Assembly (NCBI GenBank): GCA_963677885.1
Contig: OY782500.1
Coordinates: forward strand, 2,542,001-2,606,000
DNA length: 64,000 bases
From: UBA1351 sp963677885
GTDB taxonomy: Bacteria > Bacillota > Clostridia > Lachnospirales > Vallitaleaceae
Direction of reading: 5' to 3'
Shown piece after piece: positions 26,231-35,346 of this stretch. Each line of letters opens with the position of its first letter. Position 1 is the first letter of the stretch. The notes beneath the pieces were generated by a model. It saw nothing but the letters and a program-made list of their open reading frames with translations. It did not search any database and was not told the DNA's origin. The translations under genes and the position numbers were made by a program.

Positions 26231-27043
26231 TTATTTAATGGATCCCAGCATTCCGGCTACAAAGTATCTCTGTAAGAGGAAGAAAATAAGCAGAGTTGGG
26301 GTGGTCGCTATGATGATGGCGACCATAATGACCCCGTATTCTGGAAAATAAGCTGACGAAAGGGAGGATATTGCCAGGGTCAGCGTCTTTTTACCATCTG
26401 ATTGAATAACGATAAGTGGCCATAGGTAGGAATTCCAGAAAGTCATAAAGGACAAAATGGCCGCTGCTGCATAGGTTGATTTCATGGTTGGTACATAGAT
26501 GCGGAAGAAGGCCTGGACCTCATTAAGACCATCAACCCTTGCTGCCTGCAAAAGATCTGTTGGAAAGGTCTTGGTTGATTGCCTGAAGAAGAAAATCATA
26601 AAAGGCGCAGCCAGAGTCGGAATGATAACCGCTATATGGCTGTCCAGCATCTGCACACCGGCAAAGAGCTTAAAGAGAGGAATCATTAGGGCTGCAAAGG
26701 GCACCATCATGGTCAAGAGCAGGACTGAATATACTTTTTCAGAAATCTTATTTCGGTAAATCTCAAACCCATATCCTGCCAAAGAGGCAATTAGAAGTTG
26801 TAGAACCATACCTCCCAGGGCTATTTTTGCTGAATTAAATATGAGTTGGGGCAGGTCCACCATTTCAAGGAGCATTTTGAAGTTATTAATAAACTCACCA
26901 CCGAAAGTGTATTTTCCTTTGGTGATTTCAGTAGCTGTGTTAGTGGCTCCAATAATCATCCATACAAAGGGAAAGATGGAAACAAAGGCTGCTATAATCA
27001 AGAAAATATATCGAATGGTACTTTTTATTTTACGCACGATCAT
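26231..27043 (-). CDS. Sugar ABC transporter permease, MalG-type
   Basis: 270 residues from ATG 27043. A longer frame to 27154 would run deep into the preceding permease gene and adds unrelated sequence. EAA loop LLQAARVDGLNEVQAFFRIYVP, end FVAGMLGSIK. It overlaps the MalF-type gene by 14 bases. Partner of the next two genes in a carbohydrate import system; the ATPase is again encoded elsewhere. Confidence 0.92.
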   Translation of the reverse strand: MIVRKIKSTIRYIFLIIAAFVSIFPFVWMIIGATNTATEITKGKYTFGGEFINNFKMLLEMVDLPQLIFNSAKIALGGMVLQLLIASLAGYGFEIYRNKISEKVYSVLLLTMMVPFAALMIPLFKLFAGVQMLDSHIAVIIPTLAAPFMIFFFRQSTKTFPTDLLQAARVDGLNEVQAFFRIYVPTMKSTYAAAAILSFMTFWNSYLWPLIVIQSDGKKTLTLAISSLSSAYFPEYGVIMVAIIIATTPTLLIFFLLQRYFVAGMLGSIK

Positions 27044-27932
27044 CACCTGCCACTCTAAATTGAAGTATGGAAAGGATTGCAGTGAAGAAAACGATAACAT
27101 AAGAGACAGTCGCTGCATATCCAAAGTTAGGTACAAACTTGAAGGAAAGGTCAAAGATGTACTGGGTCAGGGTCATGGTCGCCTGAAGAGAAGGCGATGA
27201 AGCTCCACCTCCTGTAAGGTTAACGACCTCATCAAAGAGCTGAAGGGTTCCGATAGTAGACATAATCGACGTAAAAAGAATAACCGGCTTCAGCATAGGA
27301 ACGGTAATGGAAAAAAACTGTCTCGTCTTAGTCGCTCCATCAATGGAGGCAGCTTCATAAAGGGATGGATCAATATTTTGTAAACCCGCTAAATAAAAAA
27401 TCATATTGTAACCGGTCCATCTCCAGGTAATGGCGAGAACAACCGTCACTTTTGCCCAAAATGCGTCTCGAAGCCAGGAAATAGGCTCACTGATCAAGCC
27501 AATAGTCAGTAGCGTTTGGTTTACAATTCCGTCAATCCCAAACATACTTTTGAACAAAATCGAGTAGGCAACCAGGGATGTTACACAAGGCAAAAAAATG
27601 GCTGTTCGAAAAAAGCCTTTCATTTTTAATGTTTTATCATTTAGCAGACTTGCAAGAAAAAGTGCCAGGGTCAGCATAATTGGTACTTGAAATATAAAGT
27701 AGATAAAGGTGTTTTTGAAGGCAGTTCGAAAAACCTGATCTCCCAGTATCCGCTTTACGTTTCCAAGACCAACAAACTTGGTGACTACACCCTGCCCGGC
27801 GGTTGTCGACAAAATCAATGAACTGATAATAGGATATATGGCAAAAAGAATAGCTAAAAAGACAGCGGTTATGACAAAACCACCACCGACAAAAGCACGT
27901 CTCACACCACTTTTTGTATAGTTCCCTTTCAT
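27030..27932 (-). CDS. Sugar ABC transporter permease, MalF-type
   Basis: 300 residues, six helices, EAA loop LYEAASIDGATKTRQFFSITVP. GGAATACAT precedes the ATG. It lies between the binding-protein and MalG-type genes in one operon. Confidence 0.93.
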   Translation of the reverse strand: MKGNYTKSGVRRAFVGGGFVITAVFLAILFAIYPIISSLILSTTAGQGVVTKFVGLGNVKRILGDQVFRTAFKNTFIYFIFQVPIMLTLALFLASLLNDKTLKMKGFFRTAIFLPCVTSLVAYSILFKSMFGIDGIVNQTLLTIGLISEPISWLRDAFWAKVTVVLAITWRWTGYNMIFYLAGLQNIDPSLYEAASIDGATKTRQFFSITVPMLKPVILFTSIMSTIGTLQLFDEVVNLTGGGASSPSLQATMTLTQYIFDLSFKFVPNFGYAATVSYVIVFFTAILSILQFRVAGDDRA

Positions 27933-28043
27933 ATGTATTCCTTTCTAAACAGCCATGAAACCGGAGGTCTATATGGCTCTAAGCAATGTAATATAGGAGC
28001 AAAGGACTGGCCTTCGCTCCTATGAAGTAGTCACTACTTAATA

Positions 28044-29372
28044 TTACTGCATCAAGCTTTTCACTTGATCTTCAGCCATTTTCAGGGCTTCCATAATGTC
28101 ATCACCTGCATAGATTCCAGGCATAACAGCCATGATAGCTGCATCAGCTTCATAAGTTGATTTACCATAGTTAAGGGCTGGGATTTCATCCATCCACTTA
28201 GTGAAATCTCCGAATACTACCTGACCACCAAAGAATTCATCAGCTGCTGAATAAGCTTCACCGGATGCTGCTGGCAAGTATGAACCAACGGCACCACGCT
28301 CAACAAGAATGTCTTGATAGAAGTCAGCATCTGTATAGGTTGTCTTTAAGAAATCAACAGCTGTATCCATGTTTTCTGATGTTGACATCACATACCATGA
28401 AGAACCACCAAGGTTGGATGCATTAACAGCTCCTGCCACATTAAGCTTAGGTGTTGGAGCTACTGCCCAGTTGCCGCTTTGACTTGCTTCTGCCTTAACA
28501 GAACCGATAATCCAAACGCCGGTTGTAATAGACGCTACATCGCCGGAGTTAATAGCTCCAACCCATTCACCCCATCCTGAAGTTTGCTTGGTCATTGGAG
28601 ATTCAACGATCATCTTATAAATTCTGGCAGCTTCAGCTAAAGCTTCATTTCCTGCGATAGTAGGATTGCCGTCAGCATCAAAATACCATGAACCGGCACC
28701 GTTTAGCATTACTCTCATTAAACCGCCATCATTAGGGTCTGTTGCCATCATTTGTTGTCCTGTTTTTGCAAACATGTCCTCACCGATTTCAATGAAACGG
28801 TCCCATGTAATATTTTCAAGGTCAGAAGCCTGGTATCCAGCTTCAGCCAATAGGTCTGTTCTATAGAAGAATCCGGATACTCCTGAGTCAAAAGGTACAC
28901 CGTAAACTTTTCCGTCTACAGTCATGAGCTCTACTTTGTAAGCTGCAAAATCATCATGTGGAATCTTTCCTGTAAGGTCAGCAAAGCTGCCTGGGAAAGC
29001 CTGAAGATATTTTTGCGCATTGTAGTCTTCAACCAATACGATATCTGGAAGCCCTTCAGTTGTTCCGGATGCCAGCATGGTTTGAAGTTTTTGCTCCAAA
29101 TCACCTTTTGCATAGTCTACAATTTCAATCTCCACATCACCATGGTCACCGGCATACATTTCTTTTGCCTTCTCCATAATAGCGATGTTAAAGTTTGGAT
29201 CCCATGCCCAAATAGTTATTTTTTTCATTTCGCCAGAAGCAGTATCCCCACTTGCTTCGCTTGTGTCCTTTGAACTTTCTGTAGTCTCTTCTTTTGCTGT
29301 TTCTTCTCCACCACATGCTGCCAATGAGAAGATCATAACGAGTACTAATAGCAATGATAATAACTTTTTCAT
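28044..29372 (-). CDS. Sugar-binding lipoprotein of an ABC transporter (family 1 SBP)
   Basis: 442 residues. Signal peptide with lipobox SLAAC (Cys20), then a Thr/Ser/Glu-rich linker and a periplasmic-binding fold (ITIWAWDPNFNIAIMEKA at its start). It is the first gene of the operon, preceded by a strong promoter carrying a palindromic operator. The LacI-type gene next to it is the likely regulator. Confidence 0.93.
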   Translation of the reverse strand: MKKLLSLLLVLVMIFSLAACGGEETAKEETTESSKDTSEASGDTASGEMKKITIWAWDPNFNIAIMEKAKEMYAGDHGDVEIEIVDYAKGDLEQKLQTMLASGTTEGLPDIVLVEDYNAQKYLQAFPGSFADLTGKIPHDDFAAYKVELMTVDGKVYGVPFDSGVSGFFYRTDLLAEAGYQASDLENITWDRFIEIGEDMFAKTGQQMMATDPNDGGLMRVMLNGAGSWYFDADGNPTIAGNEALAEAARIYKMIVESPMTKQTSGWGEWVGAINSGDVASITTGVWIIGSVKAEASQSGNWAVAPTPKLNVAGAVNASNLGGSSWYVMSTSENMDTAVDFLKTTYTDADFYQDILVERGAVGSYLPAASGEAYSAADEFFGGQVVFGDFTKWMDEIPALNYGKSTYEADAAIMAVMPGIYAGDDIMEALKMAEDQVKSLMQ

Positions 29373-29405
29373 AAAACCCTCCTAATTTGTTTATGAATGA
29401 TAGTG

Positions 29406-29431
29406 ACAAGTTTTATCCAAGTAAAACTTGT
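29406..29431 (-). promoter_or_regulatory. Second dyad at the transporter start site
   Basis: Ten-base arms ACAAGTTTTA and TAAAACTTGT with a six-base gap, lying at and just after the predicted start site. It contains the same GTAAAA half-site as the operator in the promoter spacer. A second LacI site is plausible. Confidence 0.5.
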
Positions 29432-29437
29432 GTGATA

Positions 29438-29466
29438 ATTGTAGTAAAATTTTACCTGTTTGTCAA
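29438..29466 (-). promoter_or_regulatory. Promoter of the sugar ABC operon with operator in the spacer
   Basis: TTGACA (29461-29466), 17-base spacer, TACAAT (29438-29443), all on the minus strand. The spacer contains the perfect 12-bp palindrome GTAAAATTTTAC (29444-29455), directly against the -10, where a repressor would block RNA polymerase. Confidence 0.8.
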
Positions 29467-29513
29467 TCTTTTTTACTTAAATTCATTAATTAATTCACTT
29501 ATATGCACAAAAA

Positions 29514-29537
29514 AGAAGAACCCAAGCAGGTTCTTCT
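29514..29537 (-). terminator. Terminator of the LacI-type gene
   Basis: Perfect 9-bp stem (AGAAGAACC / GGTTCTTCT) followed on the minus strand by TTTTTT, 39 bases past the regulator stop codon. Confidence 0.85.
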
Positions 29538-29575
29538 GTATTATTTGTATAATATTTTTTACTTCGCTTGAATAT

Positions 29576-30583
29576 CTATAGTGTTTCCCGCTTAATGAGA
29601 CTGGTAGCCACAATCACTTTTTTACTAATTTTTCTACCATCAAACCGCTCTTTCAAAAGATCTACAGCAGTCTCGCCCATAAATTCCGTGTGGACATGGA
29701 GGGTGGTCAAAGGAGGGAATGTATATTTTGCCGTTGGGATATCATTGAATCCGACGATGGAGATATCCTTTGGGATGTTAAGGCCAACTTCGTGAATGGC
29801 CCGAAGGGCTCCAATGGCCATGGAATCACTGGCGATAAAGAAAACCGTAGGAATCTCGTCCATCTCAAGAGCCTCAAGCATCAATTCATATCCGGACCTT
29901 GGATTAAACTCCCCAATAAAGCGGTAGTCTTCATTGTAGAGACCCCGGTCAGACAGGTATTCGACAAAAACCTTGTCCCGCCGTTCACCAATAGGTGTGT
30001 TATACTCATCAAAATATTCTTTGCCACCGATGAAACCGATGGATGTGTGTCCCGCCTCAGTTATGGCATCCAAAATCTTAAAGACTGATTCTTCAAGGTC
30101 AATGGTCACTGCATCATACAGTTCTTCAAAGGGTGAGCAGTCAACAAAGACTATTTTTTCACTAACCTTGGAAAAGGATTTTACCTGGTCTGTTGTAAAC
30201 TTACCGATACAGATAAGGCCCTGGACCTCTTTCATCAAGGACAAGTCATAGGTATCATTATGGCGATAGGTTTTGACAAGGTCGTAGCCCTCCTGGGCAC
30301 ACCCTTTCTCAATACCTAATCGTATGGACAGATAGTAGGGATCTTCCAGCTCATCATGAGAAGAAACAAAGTTGACCATACCAACCTTCATCCGTTTCTT
30401 ATTGGACTTTGCAATCCGTTTCTTACGGTTTCTGGGCGTCTCGTAATTAAACTCCTCAGCAATCTCAAGAATCAATTTTCGCTTCTCATCTGTTACAGAA
30501 AGGGTCTTGTCGTAATTGAGAACCCTGGATACTGTTGTTATGGATACCCCAGCCTTTGCGGCTATATCTTTTATCGTTGCCAT
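29576..30583 (-). CDS. LacI-family transcriptional regulator (sugar ABC operon)
   Basis: 335 residues. N-terminal HTH MATIKDIAAKAGVSITTVSRVL with the hinge helix, then a periplasmic-binding-like effector domain (GFIGGKEYF, GFNDIPTAKYTFPPLTT). It lies upstream of the sugar ABC operon on the same strand, with its own terminator. GTAAAA half-sites occur both at the operon promoter and in this gene's upstream region, supporting control of the operon and of itself. Confidence 0.92.
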   Translation of the reverse strand: MATIKDIAAKAGVSITTVSRVLNYDKTLSVTDEKRKLILEIAEEFNYETPRNRKKRIAKSNKKRMKVGMVNFVSSHDELEDPYYLSIRLGIEKGCAQEGYDLVKTYRHNDTYDLSLMKEVQGLICIGKFTTDQVKSFSKVSEKIVFVDCSPFEELYDAVTIDLEESVFKILDAITEAGHTSIGFIGGKEYFDEYNTPIGERRDKVFVEYLSDRGLYNEDYRFIGEFNPRSGYELMLEALEMDEIPTVFFIASDSMAIGALRAIHEVGLNIPKDISIVGFNDIPTAKYTFPPLTTLHVHTEFMGETAVDLLKERFDGRKISKKVIVATSLIKRETL

Positions 30584-30620
30584 AAGTCACCTTTTCCCGG
30601 TTTGTCACCTGATTGTGGTT

Positions 30621-30660
30621 TTAGTAAAAAAAGCTGTCTACGATGAAATCTTTTTACTAA
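30621..30660. promoter_or_regulatory. Inverted GTAAAA sites in the lacI/xre divergent gap
   Basis: TTAGTAAAAA (30621-30630) and TTTTTACTAA (30651-30660) are perfect inverted copies centred 30 bp apart. They share the GTAAAA half-site with the ABC operon operator. The site lies upstream of both the LacI-type gene and the divergent XRE gene. Confidence 0.5.
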
Positions 30661-30812
30661 GATTATTATAGTGAAAAAATTGGGGAATGACAAATAAAAG
30701 ATCTATTATACACTTTGTTTACCATGAGTTGATAGCCAAACTCCTTGTCATTATCTATAATATAATTATCAAGAAAAAAGGAGGAAAGAGATCTTTTATC
30801 TCTATCAAGGAT

Positions 30813-31493
30813 ATGAATTTCAGCAAAACCCTGCAGCAACTGCGCAACCACCATCAACTGTCCCAAGAAGCCCTGGCTGAAAAACTCCATGTCTCCAGGC
30901 AGGCTGTGGCCAAATGGGAAAGTGGCCAGACCATGCCTGACCTGACCAATCTTATGATTTTATCTGATCTTTTTCTTGTTTCCCTTGACCGCCTGGTAAA
31001 GGACCAGGATGACTGCCAGAAAACTTCCATAACCATGAATCATAGTCTGTCAAATAGACATATAAAATTTCTTTTGGAAGCCAAGCAAAATACCTACGCT
31101 GCAGGACTTCCGGAAAATGATATGCCTTCAAGACCCAAAGCCCATGATCTGACTTACCGGCAAGGCTCACTCCTCTACATGGATACCTATCTGGGAAGTG
31201 AAAAGTTTTCAGGCCAGGAAGCCTTGTGGGAGGATCATATACCTTTATGGACCATGAACTACTGCGGTAAAGTTATTGGTGAAGGATTCGCCGGTCACTT
31301 TCTAAAAAACGCCCTCCAATCAGGTATCAACCAGAACCTTGTACGTGGTCCTGAACTCTTTTCGGAAGGCGATTTTACTTATCATTGTCAATATCATGGT
31401 GACATGGATTGGTTTCAAGGTTATGAATCCATCTATTATCTGAATGAAAAAATTTATGAATGTTTTTTTCATGGTGGTTTGGTTAAGGACTAG
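30813..31493 (+). CDS. XRE-family regulator with DUF5680 domain
   Basis: 226 residues. Residues 1-60 are a Cro/C1-type HTH (QLSQEALAEKLHVSRQAVAKWESG); residues about 85-225 carry the DUF5680 pattern (LTYRQGSLLYMDTYLGSEKFSGQEALW, LWTMNYCG). The first ATG with a full HTH is at 30813. AAGG is only two bases away, and a better AAAGGAGG lies 30 bases upstream, separated by an AGAGAT/ATCTCT hairpin, so the start is uncertain. Targets are unknown. Confidence 0.82.
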   Translation: MNFSKTLQQLRNHHQLSQEALAEKLHVSRQAVAKWESGQTMPDLTNLMILSDLFLVSLDRLVKDQDDCQKTSITMNHSLSNRHIKFLLEAKQNTYAAGLPENDMPSRPKAHDLTYRQGSLLYMDTYLGSEKFSGQEALWEDHIPLWTMNYCGKVIGEGFAGHFLKNALQSGINQNLVRGPELFSEGDFTYHCQYHGDMDWFQGYESIYYLNEKIYECFFHGGLVKD

Positions 31494-31495
31494 GC

Positions 31496-33004
31496 CTACT
31501 TATATAAGTACTCCGTCATGACACCACTTAAACGGCGATAGATACCATAACCCTGGTCATACACTTCTAGGTTTTCTGCATTAGGCTCATGAACCCTCTG
31601 GATTTTCACAGTTATATCCACAGCCTCCTCGAAATCCTTATAGATTCCAACACCAACACCGGCCAATATGACTGCGCCGAGGCTGGTTGCATGGTCTGAA
31701 TAGGGCACTTCGATTCGCTTGCCGCTAATATCAGCCTTAAGTTGGGTCCAAACATGACTGTTGGCACTGCCCCCAACACTAATCAAACTGTCAACCTCAG
31801 CTCCAACCTCAAGGGCTGTTTCCAGATTATGCCTTAGTGAGTATGCCACACCTTCCATGGTTGCCCGAACCATATGTTGTCGGGTTTTATCAAAGGTGAT
31901 TCCATAGTATACGCCTTTGGCTTTCTCATTCCATATCGGTGTCCGTTCACCCTTCATATAAGGGAGAAAAACAAGACCTTCACTGCCGGCTGGAACTTGT
32001 CCGGCTTCCTCTGATAATATTTCAAAAGAAGATATTTTTTGTCTGTCTGCCTGGTCTTTTTCATAGGCAGCCAGTTCTCTGTTAAACCAATTTAAAGTAC
32101 CGCCTCCGCCAGTTGTTCCACCTTGGAGCAGCCATTTTCCTGGAGCAACATGAGCTCCCAGAATCAATTTAGGATGGATAAGGGGTTGGTCAAGGCAGAT
32201 GCTCATACCTCCTGCTTGGCCACCCTGTTCTTGGGTCTGACCGACTTGAACGACGCCAGCTCCAAGGGTACAGCAGGCAGCGTCAAGTCCACCGGCAACT
32301 ACAGGAGTTCCTGCCCGAAGTCCGGTTACTGCCGCAACGGCTTCAGTTACTCCACCAACCACATCATGACATTTATGAATCGGAGCCATATGGTCTAGGG
32401 ACAGGCCAAGTTTTTTAGCCATTTCCTCATTCCACTGACCTTCAGCCACATCAAAAAAATGAAAGCCATATCCTTGAGATAGGTCTTGGGACAGATTCCC
32501 TGTCATCCTGTAGACAAGGAAGGAATTGGAATTCAGAAACTTATAGGTTTTATCATAGATATCAGGCTCATTGTTTTTAAGCCACAGCATCTTAGGTGTA
32601 ATATAGGCAGCATCAACAGGATTACCACTTAAGTCAATAAGGGCCTGTTCTCCTGCCACCTCTTTCATCCACTGGGCTTCCATAGTTCCACGACGGTCCA
32701 GCCAAATCATGGTTGGATAAAGAACCTGCCCCTCTCTATCAATGGGAATACAGGCCCATGATGTTCCATCAATGCCGATTCCCTTAATGTCCTCAGCATC
32801 AATTTCCGATTCTCCCAGCATTTCATTAATCCCTATAACCGCCTGATTCCACCAGTCATCACAGTTTTGCTCTACGTATCCTTCTGCTGGGTAATAGGTT
32901 TCATAGGATTTGGCCTTTGAAGCAATCACATGGCCCTCTTTATCAAAAATCGTCAGCTTAAGACCAGAGGTTCCCTGGTCAATCGCCAATAATAAATCTG
33001 CCAT
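31496..33004 (-). CDS. FGGY-family carbohydrate kinase (xylulokinase-like)
   Basis: 502 residues. AIDQGTSGLKLTIFD is the phosphate-1 motif, and the C-terminal half has the ATP-binding FGGY domain (SLISVGGSANSHVWTQLKADISG). These enzymes phosphorylate ketoses or polyols. It ends a seven-gene catabolic cluster and overlaps the FucU-like gene by one base (TAATG). The sugar is not identified; xylulose, or another pentulose or hexulose, is likely. Confidence 0.9.
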   Translation of the reverse strand: MADLLLAIDQGTSGLKLTIFDKEGHVIASKAKSYETYYPAEGYVEQNCDDWWNQAVIGINEMLGESEIDAEDIKGIGIDGTSWACIPIDREGQVLYPTMIWLDRRGTMEAQWMKEVAGEQALIDLSGNPVDAAYITPKMLWLKNNEPDIYDKTYKFLNSNSFLVYRMTGNLSQDLSQGYGFHFFDVAEGQWNEEMAKKLGLSLDHMAPIHKCHDVVGGVTEAVAAVTGLRAGTPVVAGGLDAACCTLGAGVVQVGQTQEQGGQAGGMSICLDQPLIHPKLILGAHVAPGKWLLQGGTTGGGGTLNWFNRELAAYEKDQADRQKISSFEILSEEAGQVPAGSEGLVFLPYMKGERTPIWNEKAKGVYYGITFDKTRQHMVRATMEGVAYSLRHNLETALEVGAEVDSLISVGGSANSHVWTQLKADISGKRIEVPYSDHATSLGAVILAGVGVGIYKDFEEAVDITVKIQRVHEPNAENLEVYDQGYGIYRRLSGVMTEYLYK

Positions 33005-33429
33005 TATAGGACCACACCCTTTTTCAATATGACATTGGCATAAAGTGACGTTTCACCGGTAGCTACAACCGCATAAGCCTCTTTTGCCCTGTCATAAAAG
33101 GCAAAACGTTCCATGTTCTCGATACCTTTTTGTCCTTCTTTGTCCTCAATAATCTGACGATAGGTATCCCAGATTTCAGGAACATAGGGATCACCAGGAA
33201 CTACTTCCATGAGGGCTACAGGAGCATCTACATAAATATCCAGGGGCATTAAGTCAAGAATTGCGCTCATAACTTCAGGAACTCCATGTCCATCCAATCT
33301 GACCAGTCTTTGTCCGTAATTGGCTGATGGAAAGTTTCCGTCAGCAATGACAATTTCATCCCCGTGGCCCATTTCCATAAGAATCTTTAATAAATCTGGT
33401 GACAGTATACTTGATATATTTTTTAACAT
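33004..33429 (-). CDS. RbsD/FucU-family sugar mutarotase
   Basis: 141 residues. MGHGDEIVIADGNFPSAN is the family signature with the catalytic-site His and Asp. It interconverts anomers of a free sugar before phosphorylation. It lies between the PfkB and FGGY genes and is co-transcribed with them. The FucU-like length suggests fucose- or similar-sugar mutarotation, but the cluster lacks fucose isomerase. Confidence 0.85.
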   Translation of the reverse strand: MLKNISSILSPDLLKILMEMGHGDEIVIADGNFPSANYGQRLVRLDGHGVPEVMSAILDLMPLDIYVDAPVALMEVVPGDPYVPEIWDTYRQIIEDKEGQKGIENMERFAFYDRAKEAYAVVATGETSLYANVILKKGVVL

Positions 33430-33475
33430 TGTCCTTCTCCTTTATATAACTTTTGTAATCCTTCAATTTATAGAT

Positions 33476-34426
33476 CTAGCTGTCCACCCCATAGTCAGCT
33501 ATTTTTTGGACTTGAACCTGATCAAAATACTTCATGACAAGGTCTTCTTCCACATAACCTGTCTGGGGAAACTGGGTGTTGGCGGTTCCACAGGCAGTTG
33601 CCATTTTTAAAAGATCTTCTTCATGAAGTCCCCGTCTTATGCCTACAGCCAGTCCTGCCACAAAGGAATCACCGGATCCTACTGTATTAACCACCTCTAC
33701 CGGAGGTATGGATACTTTGTAGATACCGCCTGTCAGGCCTGCAAGACAACCGTCTTTGCCAAGACTGATCATGGGCATTTCAATCCCTTGGGATTTGAAA
33801 TACCGGATCGCTTGTATTTTATCTTCCAAAGACTGAACCGGGCCAGAGTAGATCTGCTTAATTTCATCTTCGTTAGGTTTAATAGCAAAGGGTTTTGCCT
33901 GAACACCACCAAAGAATGCCTGACCACTGGAATCAAGGATTACCCTAATCCCATGAGCTTTAGCTTTTTCAATCAGTCGACCGTAAAAGTCACTTGGCAA
34001 CCCCTTGGCAAGACTTCCTGAAATAGTAACCACCTCGGCTTTTTCCATAAGGCCGTCAAAGGTTTCCAGCTGTTTAAGGACTTCATCTTCACTCAGTACA
34101 GGACCACCTTCAAGGACCTCTGTACACCGCTGACTCTTAACATCTGTAACATTAATACAGATTCTGGTCTCTCCTTCAATATCACAAAAAGCATCAACGA
34201 TGCCTAAGGCTTCTACACCCTTTTTAATAAAGGCTCCATTACCACCACCAAGAGGCCCTGTCGCCCAAACTTCTTCACCCATAAGCTTGGAAACCCTGGC
34301 TACATTCAAGCCCTTACCGCCAGGAGAGGCAATGGTCTCTCTAGGCCGATGAACTTCCCCCAAGGCATAATCATCCACAAAATATATTTTATCGATGGCC
34401 GGGTTCATAGTTACCGTCAAAATCAT
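33476..34426 (-). CDS. PfkB-type ketose-phosphate kinase (1-phosphofructokinase / tagatose-6-P kinase group)
   Basis: 316 residues. GGKGLNVARVSK is the first PfkB signature and NTVGSGDSFVAGLAVG is the second, with the catalytic Asp. The closest groups by length and motif are FruK and LacC. In this cluster it should make a ketose 1,6-bisphosphate for the adjacent aldolase. GAGGT precedes the ATG. Confidence 0.9.
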   Translation of the reverse strand: MILTVTMNPAIDKIYFVDDYALGEVHRPRETIASPGGKGLNVARVSKLMGEEVWATGPLGGGNGAFIKKGVEALGIVDAFCDIEGETRICINVTDVKSQRCTEVLEGGPVLSEDEVLKQLETFDGLMEKAEVVTISGSLAKGLPSDFYGRLIEKAKAHGIRVILDSSGQAFFGGVQAKPFAIKPNEDEIKQIYSGPVQSLEDKIQAIRYFKSQGIEMPMISLGKDGCLAGLTGGIYKVSIPPVEVVNTVGSGDSFVAGLAVGIRRGLHEEDLLKMATACGTANTQFPQTGYVEEDLVMKYFDQVQVQKIADYGVDS

Positions 34427-34474
34427 TATTTACCTCTTTTCTACACTATCCAACCAAGGGCCGGGAGTTTGAAT

Positions 34475-35335
34475 TTAAAACTCCGCTGCCATTCCGTCTG
34501 AACCGCAGAGAAGAATTTTCTTTTTGACGACTTCCTTGACTGCGTTTTTAGCGGCTCCCATGTAGTTACGTGGGTCGTTTTCATCAGGGTTGGCGATGAC
34601 ATCTCGAATAGCTGCAACCATTGGGTTCTTAAGTTCAGTTGCGATATTGACTTTAGCCATACCAAGACTAATGGATCTTTTTACCTGGTCATCAGGAACG
34701 CCGGATGCACCATGAAGAACTAAGGGAACGCTGACTAAACCATCGATTTCAGCAATTCGGTCAAAATCGAGATTGGGTTCTCCCTTGTACATACCGTGGG
34801 CCGTTCCAATAGCAACCGCCAAAGTATCAATACCGGTATCTTCGACGAATTTTTTGGCTTCAGCTGGAATGGTGTAGGAGGCATCTGCTTCATTAACAAA
34901 CATATCATCCTCAACACCGCCGATTTTTCCGATTTCACCTTCTACCTGAACACCGACAGCATGGGCCATCTTAACCACACTCTTAACCAAAGCTACATTA
35001 TCATCATATTCATGATGGGCTCCATCAATCATGACGGATGTATATCCATTTTGGATACAGGAAACGATGGTGTCAAAGGATGGACAGTGGTCCATGTGAA
35101 GGGCAACCGGTATATCATATTTTCCAGCCAAAGCCTTAACGATGGCTGCTACACTTTCGATCCCTGCATGGCGAAGGGTTCCAGGTGTTGTCTGAATAAT
35201 GACCGGCGCATTGAGTTCATAGGCCCCTTCAATGGCTGCTTGGATAGTCTCCAGGTTATGAATATTAAAAGCCGCAATGGCCTTCTTCTGTTCTCTTGCT
35301 TTTTTGATTAATTCCAATGAGCTTACTAATGGCAT
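34475..35335 (-). CDS. Class II ketose-bisphosphate aldolase (GatY/KbaY/FbaA type)
   Basis: 286 residues. VALHMDHCPSFD, VEGEIGKIGGVEDD and LVLHGASG hold the zinc-binding His and Glu residues of class II aldolases. It cleaves fructose- or tagatose-1,6-bisphosphate into two triose phosphates. GGAGATAT precedes the ATG. It sits between the dehydrogenase and the PfkB kinase, consistent with the step after phosphorylation. Confidence 0.92.
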   Translation of the reverse strand: MPLVSSLELIKKAREQKKAIAAFNIHNLETIQAAIEGAYELNAPVIIQTTPGTLRHAGIESVAAIVKALAGKYDIPVALHMDHCPSFDTIVSCIQNGYTSVMIDGAHHEYDDNVALVKSVVKMAHAVGVQVEGEIGKIGGVEDDMFVNEADASYTIPAEAKKFVEDTGIDTLAVAIGTAHGMYKGEPNLDFDRIAEIDGLVSVPLVLHGASGVPDDQVKRSISLGMAKVNIATELKNPMVAAIRDVIANPDENDPRNYMGAAKNAVKEVVKKKILLCGSDGMAAEF

Positions 35336-35346
35336 TTTATATCTCC

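Noticed and set aside
26231..27154. Longer start for the MalG-type permease
   Set aside because: The extra 37 residues lie inside the upstream permease gene in another frame and add an unrelated hydrophobic stretch.
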